From Veillonellaceae bacterium (lineage in GTDB: Bacteria; Bacillota_C; Negativicutes; Veillonellales; Veillonellaceae): a stretch of DNA of 11,516 nt. Within the stretch, counting starts at the first letter, position 1, and each line of letters starts with the position of its first letter. The notes under the pieces were generated by a model. It saw only the letters and a program-made list of their open reading frames with translations, was not told the DNA's origin and did not search any database. The stretch covers positions 1-11,516 of the forward strand of contig CADFKY010000030.1 in assembly GCA_902834965.1 (NCBI GenBank), given 5' to 3'. The translations under genes were made by a program, and so were the position numbers. Of this stretch, positions 1 through 8,008 are shown in pieces.

Positions 1-1037
1 ATGCTACAAATGGTATCGTATATGATGGCGTATTAGAAGATATCGTTAAAAAGCCAGAAGCACAAGCTACTGCAAATGTTGTTGCTGAATCTGTTCCTGT
101 AACAGGTACTAAGATTTACATGAACTTAGGTGATCCTGACTTGGCTGAAAAACATGGTGTATTGCCTTGCGATGGTATCGGTCTCATGCGTGAAGAGTTT
201 ATTTGGACTACGTTCATCCATGAACATCCATTGCACCTTATCGAAACAGGTCGTAGTGATTTCGCTGTAAATACATTGGCAGAAGGTATGCGTAAAGTTT
301 GCCAAGCTTTAGCTCCTCGCCAAGTTGTAGTTCGTTTGAGCGATTTCAAATCTAGTGAATACCGTGACCTTAAAGGTGGCGACAAATACGAACCGCATGA
401 ATCCAGTGCATTACTTGGCTGGCGTGGTGCTTCTCGTTACTACGATCCTAAATACACACCTGCTTTCAAATTAGAATTGGAAGCAATCAAAAAAGTACGT
501 AATGAATTTGGCTTCAAAAACTTACAAGTTATGATTCCATTCTGCCGTACTGTAGAGGAAGCTGAATTAGTAACTAATTTGATGGCTCAAGAAGGCCTTG
601 TACGCGGTAAAGATTTCAAAATCTGGCTCATGGCTGAAATTCCAGCAAATATTATCTTAGCTGATCAATTCAATAAATATGTAGATGGTTATTCCATTGG
701 TTCTAACGATTTGACAATGCTTGTTCTCGGTTGTGACCGCGATAACGAAACAGTTCAACATATTTACGATGAACGTAATTTAGCTGTTCGTAGAGCGATT
801 CGTCATCTTATCGAAGTGGCACATAAAGATGGTAAAACTGTATCCATCTGTGGCCAAGCACCAAGTGTATACCCTGAACTTTGCGAATTCCTTGTGAAGA
901 GCGGTATCGACTCCATTTCTGTTAATCCAGATGCAGTTGTAAGCACTAAGAAAATGGTGGCTCAAATCGAACAAAGAATTATGCTCGATGCTATGACTGG
1001 TCGTGGTCGTCAAGAATCTGACGAACTAAATTGGTAA
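1..1037 (+). CDS. ppsA: Phosphoenolpyruvate synthase (pyruvate, water dikinase), C-terminal part
   Basis: The 5' end lies outside the window. The reading frame is open from base 3, so the first visible ATG (base 120) is internal. PEP synthase converts pyruvate, ATP and water to PEP, AMP and phosphate in the cytoplasm, the entry to gluconeogenesis. The visible 344 residues are the PEP/pyruvate-binding TIM-barrel domain. They include GLMREEFI, VVRLSDFKS, a YEPHE segment, EIPAN, the SIGSNDLT stretch followed by LGCDRD, and SICGQAPS. The cysteine of the last motif, at bases 849-851, is the expected catalytic proton donor. These motifs follow the order and spacing I recall for E. coli PpsA and fit it better than PPDK. 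The phospho-histidine and ATP-grasp domains would lie upstream. The gene ends in a strong terminator just before ccpN and ppsR, its likely regulators. Identification is secure; regulation by those neighbours is inferred. Confidence 0.95.
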   Translation, partial: ATNGIVYDGVLEDIVKKPEAQATANVVAESVPVTGTKIYMNLGDPDLAEKHGVLPCDGIGLMREEFIWTTFIHEHPLHLIETGRSDFAVNTLAEGMRKVCQALAPRQVVVRLSDFKSSEYRDLKGGDKYEPHESSALLGWRGASRYYDPKYTPAFKLELEAIKKVRNEFGFKNLQVMIPFCRTVEEAELVTNLMAQEGLVRGKDFKIWLMAEIPANIILADQFNKYVDGYSIGSNDLTMLVLGCDRDNETVQHIYDERNLAVRRAIRHLIEVAHKDGKTVSICGQAPSVYPELCEFLVKSGIDSISVNPDAVVSTKKMVAQIEQRIMLDAMTGRGRQESDELNW

Positions 1038-1052
1038 TAATATAGTTATGGT

Positions 1053-1083
1053 AAAAGAGGAGGCCGGTAGGTCTCCTCTTTTT
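1053..1083 (+). terminator. Rho-independent terminator of ppsA
   Basis: A 13-bp stem (arms 1053-1065 and 1070-1082, one G-T wobble) closes a GGTA loop. The right arm runs straight into TTTTT at 1079-1083. It begins 15 bp after the ppsA stop codon. The A-run of the left arm pairs with the T-run, as in strong intrinsic terminators. Confidence 0.9.
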
Positions 1084-1101
1084 CTGAATGGTAACTTAGG
1101 A

Positions 1102-1107
1102 TATAAT
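1102..1107 (+). promoter_or_regulatory. Candidate -10 box for the ccpN transcript
   Basis: A perfect TATAAT lies 28 bp before the chosen GTG start of ccpN and just after the ppsA terminator, the right place for a promoter. No convincing -35 is visible: the position 17 bp upstream falls in the T-tract of the terminator. Only the -10 is therefore supported, and the promoter may be weak or activator dependent. Confidence 0.5.
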
Positions 1108-1120
1108 ACAAACAGAGATG

Positions 1121-1128
1121 AAAGGGGG
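1121..1128 (+). promoter_or_regulatory. Ribosome binding site that fixes the ccpN start
   Basis: AAAGGGGG lies 7 bases before the GTG at 1136. An in-frame ATG at 1118 sits upstream of this site, with the Shine-Dalgarno sequence inside its own codons and no good site before it. The GTG is therefore the better start. Confidence 0.75.
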
Positions 1129-1135
1129 TTACCGT

Positions 1136-1765
1136 GTGAAACTGTCGAAACGACAAGAACAAATTGCTCAAATCGTTCGTGAAGAAGGACCTGTTACAGG
1201 TAGTGCTATTGCTGAACATTTAGAGGTTACACGATCTGCATTGCGTTCAGATTTATCTGTTTTAACTATGCTAGGTGTCTTAGATGCACGCCCTAATGTG
1301 GGCTACTACTATGTGGGGCTTTCAAAAGAAACACAAACAGCGGAGCGATTAAAGTCATTTCTGGTAAGTGATGTATTATCCCAAGCAGTCGTAGTCAATG
1401 GGGATACAAGTTTGTATGACACGATTGTTACTATATTTACTGAGGATGTAGGTACCATTTTAGTGTGTGACGATTCCTATTTAGTAGGTGTCGTATCCCG
1501 TAAGGACTTGTTGCGCGCCTCTATGGGGCAAACAGATTCGCACACCATGCCTATATCTATGATTATGACCCCTGTAAGCAAGGTTATAACTGTGGAGCCT
1601 ACAGATACATTGGTAGAGGCTGCTCAGAAGATGATAGATTATGAGGTAGATTGTTTACCTGTCGTCGTTCGCGAGGATGTGGAAAACAAGAAACGTTTAA
1701 AGGTTGTAGGCCGCGTATCTAAAACGACGGTAACAAAAGTATTTTTAGAATGTAGCATACATTGA
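1136..1765 (+). CDS. ccpN: CcpN-like transcriptional repressor (HTH plus two CBS domains)
   Basis: The 209-residue protein begins at GTG 1136. Residues about 5-57 form a winged-helix DNA-binding domain (SKRQEQIAQIV, then TRSALRSDLSVLTMLGVLDAR). Two CBS domains follow at about 78-130 (containing VGVVSRKDLLRAS) and 140-205 (containing MIMTPVSKV and VVGRVSKT). The architecture and many short motifs match B. subtilis CcpN, which represses gapB and pckA under glycolytic conditions, its CBS pair sensing nucleotides. By analogy this protein probably represses gluconeogenic genes, and the upstream ppsA is an obvious candidate target. The ppsA promoter is outside the window, so this cannot be tested here. 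ppsR follows after 10 bp, the same ccpN-yqfL pairing as in Bacillus, where the partner modulates CcpN activity. Confidence 0.88.
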   Translation: MKLSKRQEQIAQIVREEGPVTGSAIAEHLEVTRSALRSDLSVLTMLGVLDARPNVGYYYVGLSKETQTAERLKSFLVSDVLSQAVVVNGDTSLYDTIVTIFTEDVGTILVCDDSYLVGVVSRKDLLRASMGQTDSHTMPISMIMTPVSKVITVEPTDTLVEAAQKMIDYEVDCLPVVVREDVENKKRLKVVGRVSKTTVTKVFLECSIH

Positions 1766-1775
1766 GGTTAATAGA

Positions 1776-2597
1776 ATGGCAGAAAAAATTATTTATGCAA
1801 TATCGGACTCCCTTGGTGAGACCGCAGAGGCTGTAGCAAGGGCTACGGCGAGTCAATATGATAAGGAACAAATTGAAATTGTTCGCATTCCCTATATTGA
1901 TAGTGAAAGCCAAATTGATGAAATTATAGCAGATGCAAAACGTGGCAACCATGTTATTTGTCATACCATTGTATCTGAGTCTTTGCGCAAATATCTTCAT
2001 GAAAAAGTAGCAGAATACAACATTCCTGCTGTAGATATTATGGGGCCAGTTCTCGATGCTGTAGGTACAGTAGCATCTACAAAGCCTCGTATGACTGCGG
2101 GTATGGTTCATAAACTAGACCAAGAATATTTCAAAAAGGTTGAAGCTATTGAGTTCGCCGTGAAATATGATGATGGTAAAAATCCGTCTGGCTTTGAAAA
2201 GGCTGACGTAGTCATCATTGGTGTATCTAGAACAAGTAAGACACCATTGTCTATGTTCTTGGCATACAAAAAAATTAAAGCTGCCAACTTGCCATTGGTG
2301 CCAGAGGTACCATTGCCAGAGGAATTATTTAAAATCCCAGCAAAGAAAATTGTAGGTCTCATTATCGACCCATTTAAGTTAAACAATATTCGTAGTGAAC
2401 GGTTACGCGCCATCGGTTTAGAGGACGAAGCAAATTATGCTTCTATTGAGCGTATTCAATCCGAACTAGAATACGCGAAGGCTATTATGCGTCGTTTGCA
2501 TTGCCAAGTGTTAGATGTTTCCAATAAATCTATCGAAGAAACAGCATCTCTTGTTATGCAACTCATTGACCGTAACCGCGCATCGGAGGGTAAATGA
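1776..2597 (+). CDS. ppsR: Pyruvate dikinase / PEP synthase regulatory protein (DUF299 kinase-pyrophosphorylase)
   Basis: This 273-residue protein of the DUF299 family is close to the usual 270-277. The family inactivates PPDK or PEP synthase by ADP-dependent threonine phosphorylation and reactivates it by phosphate-dependent removal, releasing pyrophosphate. The start (IIYAISDSLGETAE), EAIEFAVKYDDG at about 123-134 and the P-loop-like GVSRTSKT at 149-156 are diagnostic. The P-loop region reads SRTSKTPLS, as in YqfL and PPDK regulators, rather than the SRSGKTPTS I recall for E. coli PpsR. The neighbouring enzyme is nevertheless a PEP synthase, so the substrate is inferred from context. The Shine-Dalgarno TGAGG overlaps the ccpN stop codon, which suggests coupled translation. 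The last bases overlap dgt by 4 nt. Confidence 0.92.
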   Translation: MAEKIIYAISDSLGETAEAVARATASQYDKEQIEIVRIPYIDSESQIDEIIADAKRGNHVICHTIVSESLRKYLHEKVAEYNIPAVDIMGPVLDAVGTVASTKPRMTAGMVHKLDQEYFKKVEAIEFAVKYDDGKNPSGFEKADVVIIGVSRTSKTPLSMFLAYKKIKAANLPLVPEVPLPEELFKIPAKKIVGLIIDPFKLNNIRSERLRAIGLEDEANYASIERIQSELEYAKAIMRRLHCQVLDVSNKSIEETASLVMQLIDRNRASEGK

Positions 2598-3583
2598 ATA
2601 TACGGGAACAAATAGAGGAGAGAGAGGCGTTACTCCTTTCTCCTTATGCCGCTAAAAGCCGCGATGCAATCCGTGATATAGAGGAAGCTCCCGATCCACT
2701 TAGAACTGCCTTTCAACGTGATCGGGACCGCATTATTCACAGTAAATGTTTTAGACGGTTAAAGCACAAGACACAAGTTTATATTGCGCCAGGTGACCAT
2801 TATCGTACGCGCATGACTCACACCCTTGAAGTAGGTCAGATTGGTCGTACAGTGGCTCGTGCATTACGCCTCAACGAGGATTTAGTAGAAGCGATCGCCA
2901 TGGGGCATGATGTGGGACACACACCATTTGGTCATGTTGGAGAATATGCGTTACGTGATATGGTAGGTCATTTTAATCATAATGAACAAAGTTTGCGCAT
3001 GGTTGAAGTATTGGAAAAGCATGGTGAACATCAAGGTCTTAATTTAACGACCGCTGTTCGCGATGGTATTTTAGGTCATACAGGGGCTACAATTCCTGTT
3101 ACATTAGAAGGTCAAATTATTCGTATCGTTGACCGTATTGCTTATTTATGTCATGATTTTGATGATGCACAACGGGCAGGTATGTTGACAGCCGAGGAAT
3201 TACCTTTTGAAGTACGTGAACACTTCGGTATGACTCCTTCTAGCATGATTACAGCCATGGTTGAAGATATGGTGCGCGAATCTTTAGATAAGCCTGTTAT
3301 TTCCATGTCTTCTAATATAGAAATGACTATGAATCTATTCCGTCAATTTATGTTTAAAAATGTCTATTTGGCGTCAGCTTTAATTCCTGACCGAAATAAG
3401 GCATCTCATGTGGTGAAAAACTTATTTACTCATTTTATGGAACATCCTGACGATATGGAGGGATGTGAAAGTAATCGTGAGTTTTACTCCACTCGTGATG
3501 TAGTGGATTATGTGGCAGGCTTAACCGATCAATATGCTATTAAGTTGTTTAAACAGTACTATATTCCCAATATTACTTTGTAA
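2594..3583 (+). CDS. dgt: Deoxyguanosinetriphosphate triphosphohydrolase-like protein (HD domain)
   Basis: The 329-residue cytoplasmic HD-domain phosphohydrolase belongs to the type-2 dGTPase group, which splits dNTPs into deoxynucleosides and triphosphate. The fold is marked by HSKCFRRLKHKTQV at about 49-62, H76 in MTHTLEV, the HD pair H105-D106 in GHDVGHTPFGH, FNHNEQS, and D180 in VDRIAYLCHDFDD. H76, H105, D106 and D180 would be the metal ligands. Its ATG overlaps the ppsR stop as ATGA, with GGAGGG just upstream, so translation is coupled. In many Firmicutes dgt is followed by dnaG and rpoD. Here the transcript ends at a terminator, with rpmB converging from the other side. The link to carbon metabolism is only positional; nucleotide preference cannot be read from the sequence. 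Confidence 0.92.
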   Translation: MNIREQIEEREALLLSPYAAKSRDAIRDIEEAPDPLRTAFQRDRDRIIHSKCFRRLKHKTQVYIAPGDHYRTRMTHTLEVGQIGRTVARALRLNEDLVEAIAMGHDVGHTPFGHVGEYALRDMVGHFNHNEQSLRMVEVLEKHGEHQGLNLTTAVRDGILGHTGATIPVTLEGQIIRIVDRIAYLCHDFDDAQRAGMLTAEELPFEVREHFGMTPSSMITAMVEDMVRESLDKPVISMSSNIEMTMNLFRQFMFKNVYLASALIPDRNKASHVVKNLFTHFMEHPDDMEGCESNREFYSTRDVVDYVAGLTDQYAIKLFKQYYIPNITL

Positions 3584-3611
3584 GACTTTTAGTAATAGGT
3601 ATATAGATAAC

Positions 3612-3651
3612 AAAAAAAGCAGTTAGTTCAAATGAACTAACTGCTTTTTTT
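3612..3651. terminator. Bidirectional terminator between dgt and rpmB
   Basis: A near-perfect hairpin with arms 3612-3630 and 3633-3651: about 18 bp of stem with an AAAT loop, flanked by seven A on the left and seven T on the right. It reads as a strong intrinsic terminator on both strands and lies between the convergent dgt (+) and rpmB (-) genes, so it can serve both. Confidence 0.93.
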
Positions 3652-3670
3652 GGGGCTCTAGAACCCCAAA
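3649..3670 (-). repeat. Small inverted repeat overlapping the terminator, on the rpmB side
   Basis: Arms TTTGGGG (3649-3655) and CCCCAAA (3664-3670) could form a 7-bp hairpin with an 8-nt loop. It lies just beyond the rpmB stop on the minus strand. The left arm shares the T-tract of the terminator, so the two hairpins cannot both form fully. It may help 3'-end stability or be incidental. Confidence 0.5.
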
Positions 3671-3690
3671 GAGTACATGTACTTTTTATT

Positions 3691-3879
3691 TTACGCGCGT
3701 GTAATTTTATTAGAACGAAGGCAGCGAGTGCATACGTTAACTTTTTTAGTAGCACCGTCTACAACCGCCCGTACTCTTTGAATGTTCGGTTTCCAAGTTT
3801 TTCTTGTGCGAATGTGAGAGTGACTCACGTTCATACCGCTAGATGTGGATTTGCCACATACTTCGCAAAGGTTTGCCAT
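3691..3879 (-). CDS. rpmB: 50S ribosomal protein L28, zinc-binding (four-cysteine) form
   Basis: The 62-residue large-subunit ribosomal protein starts at ATG 3879-3877 on the minus strand. An 8-base gap separates it from an ideal GGAGG (3892-3888). An ATG 36 bases further upstream would add a non-homologous leader and lacks such a site, so it was not used. The protein has the L28 signature MNVSHSHIRTRKTWKPNIQ and ends in LRSNKITRA. Two CxxC pairs, C5/C8 and C50/C53, form the zinc ribbon of the C+ version. B. subtilis RpmB, as I recall it, lacks the pairs. It is monocistronic, with a promoter at 3920-3948 and the shared terminator 40 bp beyond its stop. Confidence 0.96.
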   Translation of the reverse strand: MANLCEVCGKSTSSGMNVSHSHIRTRKTWKPNIQRVRAVVDGATKKVNVCTRCLRSNKITRA

Positions 3880-3919
3880 AGTTTCCACCTCCAAGCTTAA
3901 TCTATAACATAACAAAAGT

Positions 3920-3948
3920 ATATTATCATAAAGACATAGTTAAAGCAA
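3920..3948 (-). promoter_or_regulatory. Promoter of rpmB
   Basis: On the minus strand, TTGCTT (3948-3943) and TAATAT (3925-3920) are separated by exactly 17 bp, a good housekeeping sigma-factor promoter. Transcription would begin near 3912, giving a leader of about 33 nt before the rpmB ATG. Confidence 0.7.
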
Positions 3949-3966
3949 GTGTTTTTATCGTACATA

Positions 3967-4006
3967 TTGCTCTTTTTATGAAATATACTACAATATAAGG
4001 TATACT
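3967..4006 (+). promoter_or_regulatory. Possible recG promoter region
   Basis: TTGCTC (3967-3972) and TACAAT (3989-3994), 16 bp apart, form a plausible promoter facing recG. A second -10-like TATACT lies at 4001-4006 but has no recognisable -35. The DNA here is very AT-rich, so chance matches are likely and the exact start is uncertain. Either choice gives a leader of roughly 90-100 nt, unusually long for this window. Confidence 0.45.
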
Positions 4007-4008
4007 AT

Positions 4009-4027
4009 ATATCATATTCTATGATAT
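4009..4027. repeat. 19-bp palindrome near the recG transcription start (candidate operator)
   Basis: Perfect 8-bp arms, ATATCATA at 4009-4016 and TATGATAT at 4020-4027, surround TTC. The site lies 3-21 bp downstream of the TATACT box, where a bound repressor would block recG transcription. Its size and symmetry resemble a dimer operator. No repressor can be assigned with confidence. Confidence 0.5.
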
Positions 4028-4040
4028 GAAGGGGCTTTTA

Positions 4041-4077
4041 CACAAGGATATACAGAAATTGGATATATCCTCAGTGT
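4041..4077 (+). repeat. Imperfect hairpin in the recG leader
   Basis: GGATATA (4046-4052) pairs with TATATCC (4064-4070). Further pairing outside, ACAC (about 4040-4043) with GTGT (4074-4077), is interrupted by a small bulge. The 4061-4070 stretch GGATATATCC is itself a palindrome. There is no T-run after it, so it is not a terminator. It ends 13 bases before the AAAGGAG ribosome binding site and could affect leader stability. Confidence 0.4.
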
Positions 4078-4102
4078 TTATCGTATATTTAAAGGAGTTT
4101 CT

Positions 4103-6145
4103 ATGGATGAACGGTTAACGACCATTAAAGGGATTGGTCCTGGTCGGGAGAAACAATTGCATAAGCTAGGGATTACGAATGTAACATCATTGTTGACATA
4201 TTTCCCTCGGAGCTATGAAGACCGCCGTACAATTTATAGAATTGGTGAATTAAAGTCAGGTATGACCGGTGGCGTAGTAGGCAATGTTATTGCTGTACAA
4301 GAAAAGCGCCCGCGCCCTCGACTATCTATTTTAGAGGTAGTTATTGCAGATGGTACTGGTCCACTAAAGATTGTTTTATTTAACCAAGGGTATAAAAAGA
4401 ACTTTTATAAAAAAGGTCAGCGTCTATATGCATATGGCAAAGCGGAATTTCAATATGGGTCTATGCAAATGAATACGCCCCAAATAGAAAGTTTAGGAGA
4501 TGGTGGAGAGCCTGATCGTGGCATTGTTCCTATTTATGCCTTGGCTGATGGAGTGTCTCAATTTGTGGTGCGCTCATCAGTACGCAATTGGTTTGCCGCT
4601 AATCATGAATTGCAAGAGATTTTGCCTACTGAGGTTCGTGAATCACATCAATACATGAGTCGCTATGATGCATTTAAAATGATGCATTTCCCGGATTCTT
4701 CAGAGCGATATGAAGAAGCGCGTCATCAATTGGCCTATGAAGAGTTATTTGTCATGCAATCTGGATTGGCCTTGTTGCGGAATAAAGAGCAGTGTCATAA
4801 AGGACCTAAGATGGGGCCTAATGGAGACTTAATGGCTCAATGTATAGAAAACTTGCCGTTCTCCTTAACCGGCGATCAACAGCGTGCATTAGAGGACATT
4901 CGCATCGATATGGAAGATGAGCGTCCTATGCAACGATTATTGCAAGGGGATGTAGGTTCTGGTAAAACTGTTGTGGCTACATTGAGTTTATTGAAAGCCA
5001 TTGAAAATGGGTACCAAGGGGCATTGATGGCGCCTACAGAAATCTTAGCTGATCAGCACTATGAAGGTATAACAGAGGTGTGCGGTAACTTAGGTATTAC
5101 TATAGAGTTATTAACAGGTTCTACTACCAAAAAGGAAAAAGAGCGCATCTATGAAGGCTTAGCTGATGGATCAATTAATATGATCATCGGTACCCATGCT
5201 CTTATTCAAGAGGGCGTAAACTTCCATAATTTAGGCCTCGTCATTATCGACGAACAACATCGCTTTGGTGTGGAGCAACGGGCACGATTACAACAAAAGG
5301 GTACATACCCACATGTGTTGATTATGACGGCTACACCAATTCCTCGAACCATGACATTATCTGTGTATGGTGATTTAGCAGTTTCTTTAATTAAAGAAAT
5401 GCCACCTGGACGTAAGCCGGTTAAAACTTATGCTGTAGATAGCTCCTATAAGGAACGATTAAGAAACTTCTTCGGCAAAGAGATGGCAGAAGGCCGTCAA
5501 GTGTACGTAGTATGTCCTCTAGTAGAAGAATCTGAAAAATTAGACTTACAGGCAGCAGAAGAACTGTATTTGGAACTAAAAGAGTACTTTTACAAGGCCT
5601 ATGAGGTTGGCCTTGTTCACGGTCGTATGAAACCAAGTGAAAAGGATGAAGTGATGAATGCCTTTCATAAGGGTGATATTTCACTACTCGTTTCTACTAC
5701 CGTTATCGAAGTTGGTGTCAATGTGCCTAATGCGACTATTATGTGTATAGAAGGGGCCGAGCGATTTGGTTTATCACAACTGCACCAGTTGCGTGGCCGT
5801 GTAGGTCGTGGATCTCATCAATCCTATTGTATTCTTGTAAGTGATTCAAAAAATGATGTGAGCCAAGAGCGTTTGAAATTGATGGAGCAGACACAGGATG
5901 GTTTTGAACTTGCCGAACAAGACTTATTATTGCGTGGGTCTGGTCAATTATTTGGCTTAGCCCAATCAGGATTACCTGATTTGCGAGTTGCCAATATTAT
6001 TAAAGATATTGAAATATTAGTACAGGCTCGCAAGGATGTATTAGATTTTGCAAGCCAACATGGAATGGAAAAACTTGAATCTGTAATGAAAGAAGAATTA
6101 GAAAAAAGATTTGGTGAAAAATTTCTTAGAATATTGTATAATTAA
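4103..6145 (+). CDS. recG: ATP-dependent DNA helicase RecG
   Basis: The 680-residue protein is full length for RecG (typically about 680-700). RecG remodels stalled replication forks and branch-migrates Holliday junctions. The N-terminal wedge with its OB fold occupies about residues 1-250 (starting KGIGPGREKQL, with YFPRSYEDRR). The two superfamily-2 helicase lobes follow: Walker A GDVGSGKT at 282-289, DEQH box at 383-386, TATPIPRT from 409, and RGRVGRG at 564-570. The C-terminal RecG region (LLLRGSGQLFGLAQSGLPDLRVA) is intact. AAAGGAG lies 5 bases before the ATG. The gene is divergent from rpmB. It has an AT-rich leader with a palindrome and hairpin, and no clear terminator, so some readthrough into the next gene is possible. 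Confidence 0.97.
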   Translation: MDERLTTIKGIGPGREKQLHKLGITNVTSLLTYFPRSYEDRRTIYRIGELKSGMTGGVVGNVIAVQEKRPRPRLSILEVVIADGTGPLKIVLFNQGYKKNFYKKGQRLYAYGKAEFQYGSMQMNTPQIESLGDGGEPDRGIVPIYALADGVSQFVVRSSVRNWFAANHELQEILPTEVRESHQYMSRYDAFKMMHFPDSSERYEEARHQLAYEELFVMQSGLALLRNKEQCHKGPKMGPNGDLMAQCIENLPFSLTGDQQRALEDIRIDMEDERPMQRLLQGDVGSGKTVVATLSLLKAIENGYQGALMAPTEILADQHYEGITEVCGNLGITIELLTGSTTKKEKERIYEGLADGSINMIIGTHALIQEGVNFHNLGLVIIDEQHRFGVEQRARLQQKGTYPHVLIMTATPIPRTMTLSVYGDLAVSLIKEMPPGRKPVKTYAVDSSYKERLRNFFGKEMAEGRQVYVVCPLVEESEKLDLQAAEELYLELKEYFYKAYEVGLVHGRMKPSEKDEVMNAFHKGDISLLVSTTVIEVGVNVPNATIMCIEGAERFGLSQLHQLRGRVGRGSHQSYCILVSDSKNDVSQERLKLMEQTQDGFELAEQDLLLRGSGQLFGLAQSGLPDLRVANIIKDIEILVQARKDVLDFASQHGMEKLESVMKEELEKRFGEKFLRILYN

Positions 6146-6205
6146 GAGGTAGGAATAATAAGTACATAAGTAGCGATAATATTAGATTTTATCTGGGTTT
6201 TTCCC

Positions 6206-6234
6206 TTGTGTATCTGTTCCTCATACCGTATAAT
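6206..6234 (+). promoter_or_regulatory. Promoter of the tautomerase gene
   Basis: TTGTGT (6206-6211) and a perfect TATAAT (6229-6234) are 17 bp apart. Transcription would start near 6241, giving a leader of about 36 nt before ATG 6277. It is the best-looking plus-strand promoter in the window, and it may also supply transcripts reaching guaB. Confidence 0.75.
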
Positions 6235-6276
6235 AGAACAAACAAATTTATTTCATTTTCATCTATGGAGGTCAAT

Positions 6277-6462
6277 ATGCCACTTATTCATGTAGAGCTC
6301 GTTGAAGGGCGCACAAAAGAACAAAAAAAACAATTAGGTGAAGCTATCACTAAAGCTGCGGTTGATATCGTTAATGTACCTGCTGACGCAGTAAAAGTTA
6401 TCTTCGTAGATATGAAAAAAGATGATTATATGGAAGGCGGCATTTTGCGGTCTGAACGCTAA
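6277..6462 (+). CDS. 4-oxalocrotonate tautomerase family protein
   Basis: The 61-residue protein is the usual size for the small hexameric 4-OT subfamily. The start is ATG 6277, preceded by GGAGGT and followed by a proline codon. Removal of the initiator Met would expose Pro1, the catalytic base of the family. An ATG 69 bases upstream would bury that proline and falls inside the promoter, so it is rejected. Counting from Pro1, Arg11 is present, but the position of the second catalytic arginine (Arg39 in the classical enzyme) is Lys39, and Phe50 is replaced by Tyr. True 4-oxalocrotonate activity is therefore doubtful. No aromatic meta-cleavage genes are nearby, and the substrate is unknown. 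The gene has its own promoter and a strong terminator, beyond which lies guaB. Confidence 0.85.
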   Translation: MPLIHVELVEGRTKEQKKQLGEAITKAAVDIVNVPADAVKVIFVDMKKDDYMEGGILRSER

Positions 6463-6463
6463 G

Positions 6464-7993
<1,530 letters not shown>

Positions 7994-8008
7994 TAATGGA
8001 GTATTACA

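Noticed and set aside
1118..1135. In-frame ATG upstream of the ccpN GTG start
   Set aside because: It places the Shine-Dalgarno sequence AAAGGGGG inside the coding region, has no good site before it, and adds residues that do not match CcpN homologues.
1719..2413. Two antisense open frames of 101-130 codons opposite ccpN and ppsR
   Set aside because: They have cysteine-rich or low-quality composition, no recognisable domain and no ribosome binding site, and they mirror well-supported genes on the other strand.
6146..6205. Possible recG terminator
   Set aside because: Only a 3-bp GGG/CCC and a weak GATAA/TTATC pairing are present, too little for an intrinsic terminator.
6208..6276. Longer tautomerase reading frame from an upstream start
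   Set aside because: It would begin inside the -35 box of a good promoter and bury the catalytic N-terminal proline. ATG 6277 has GGAGGT directly before it.
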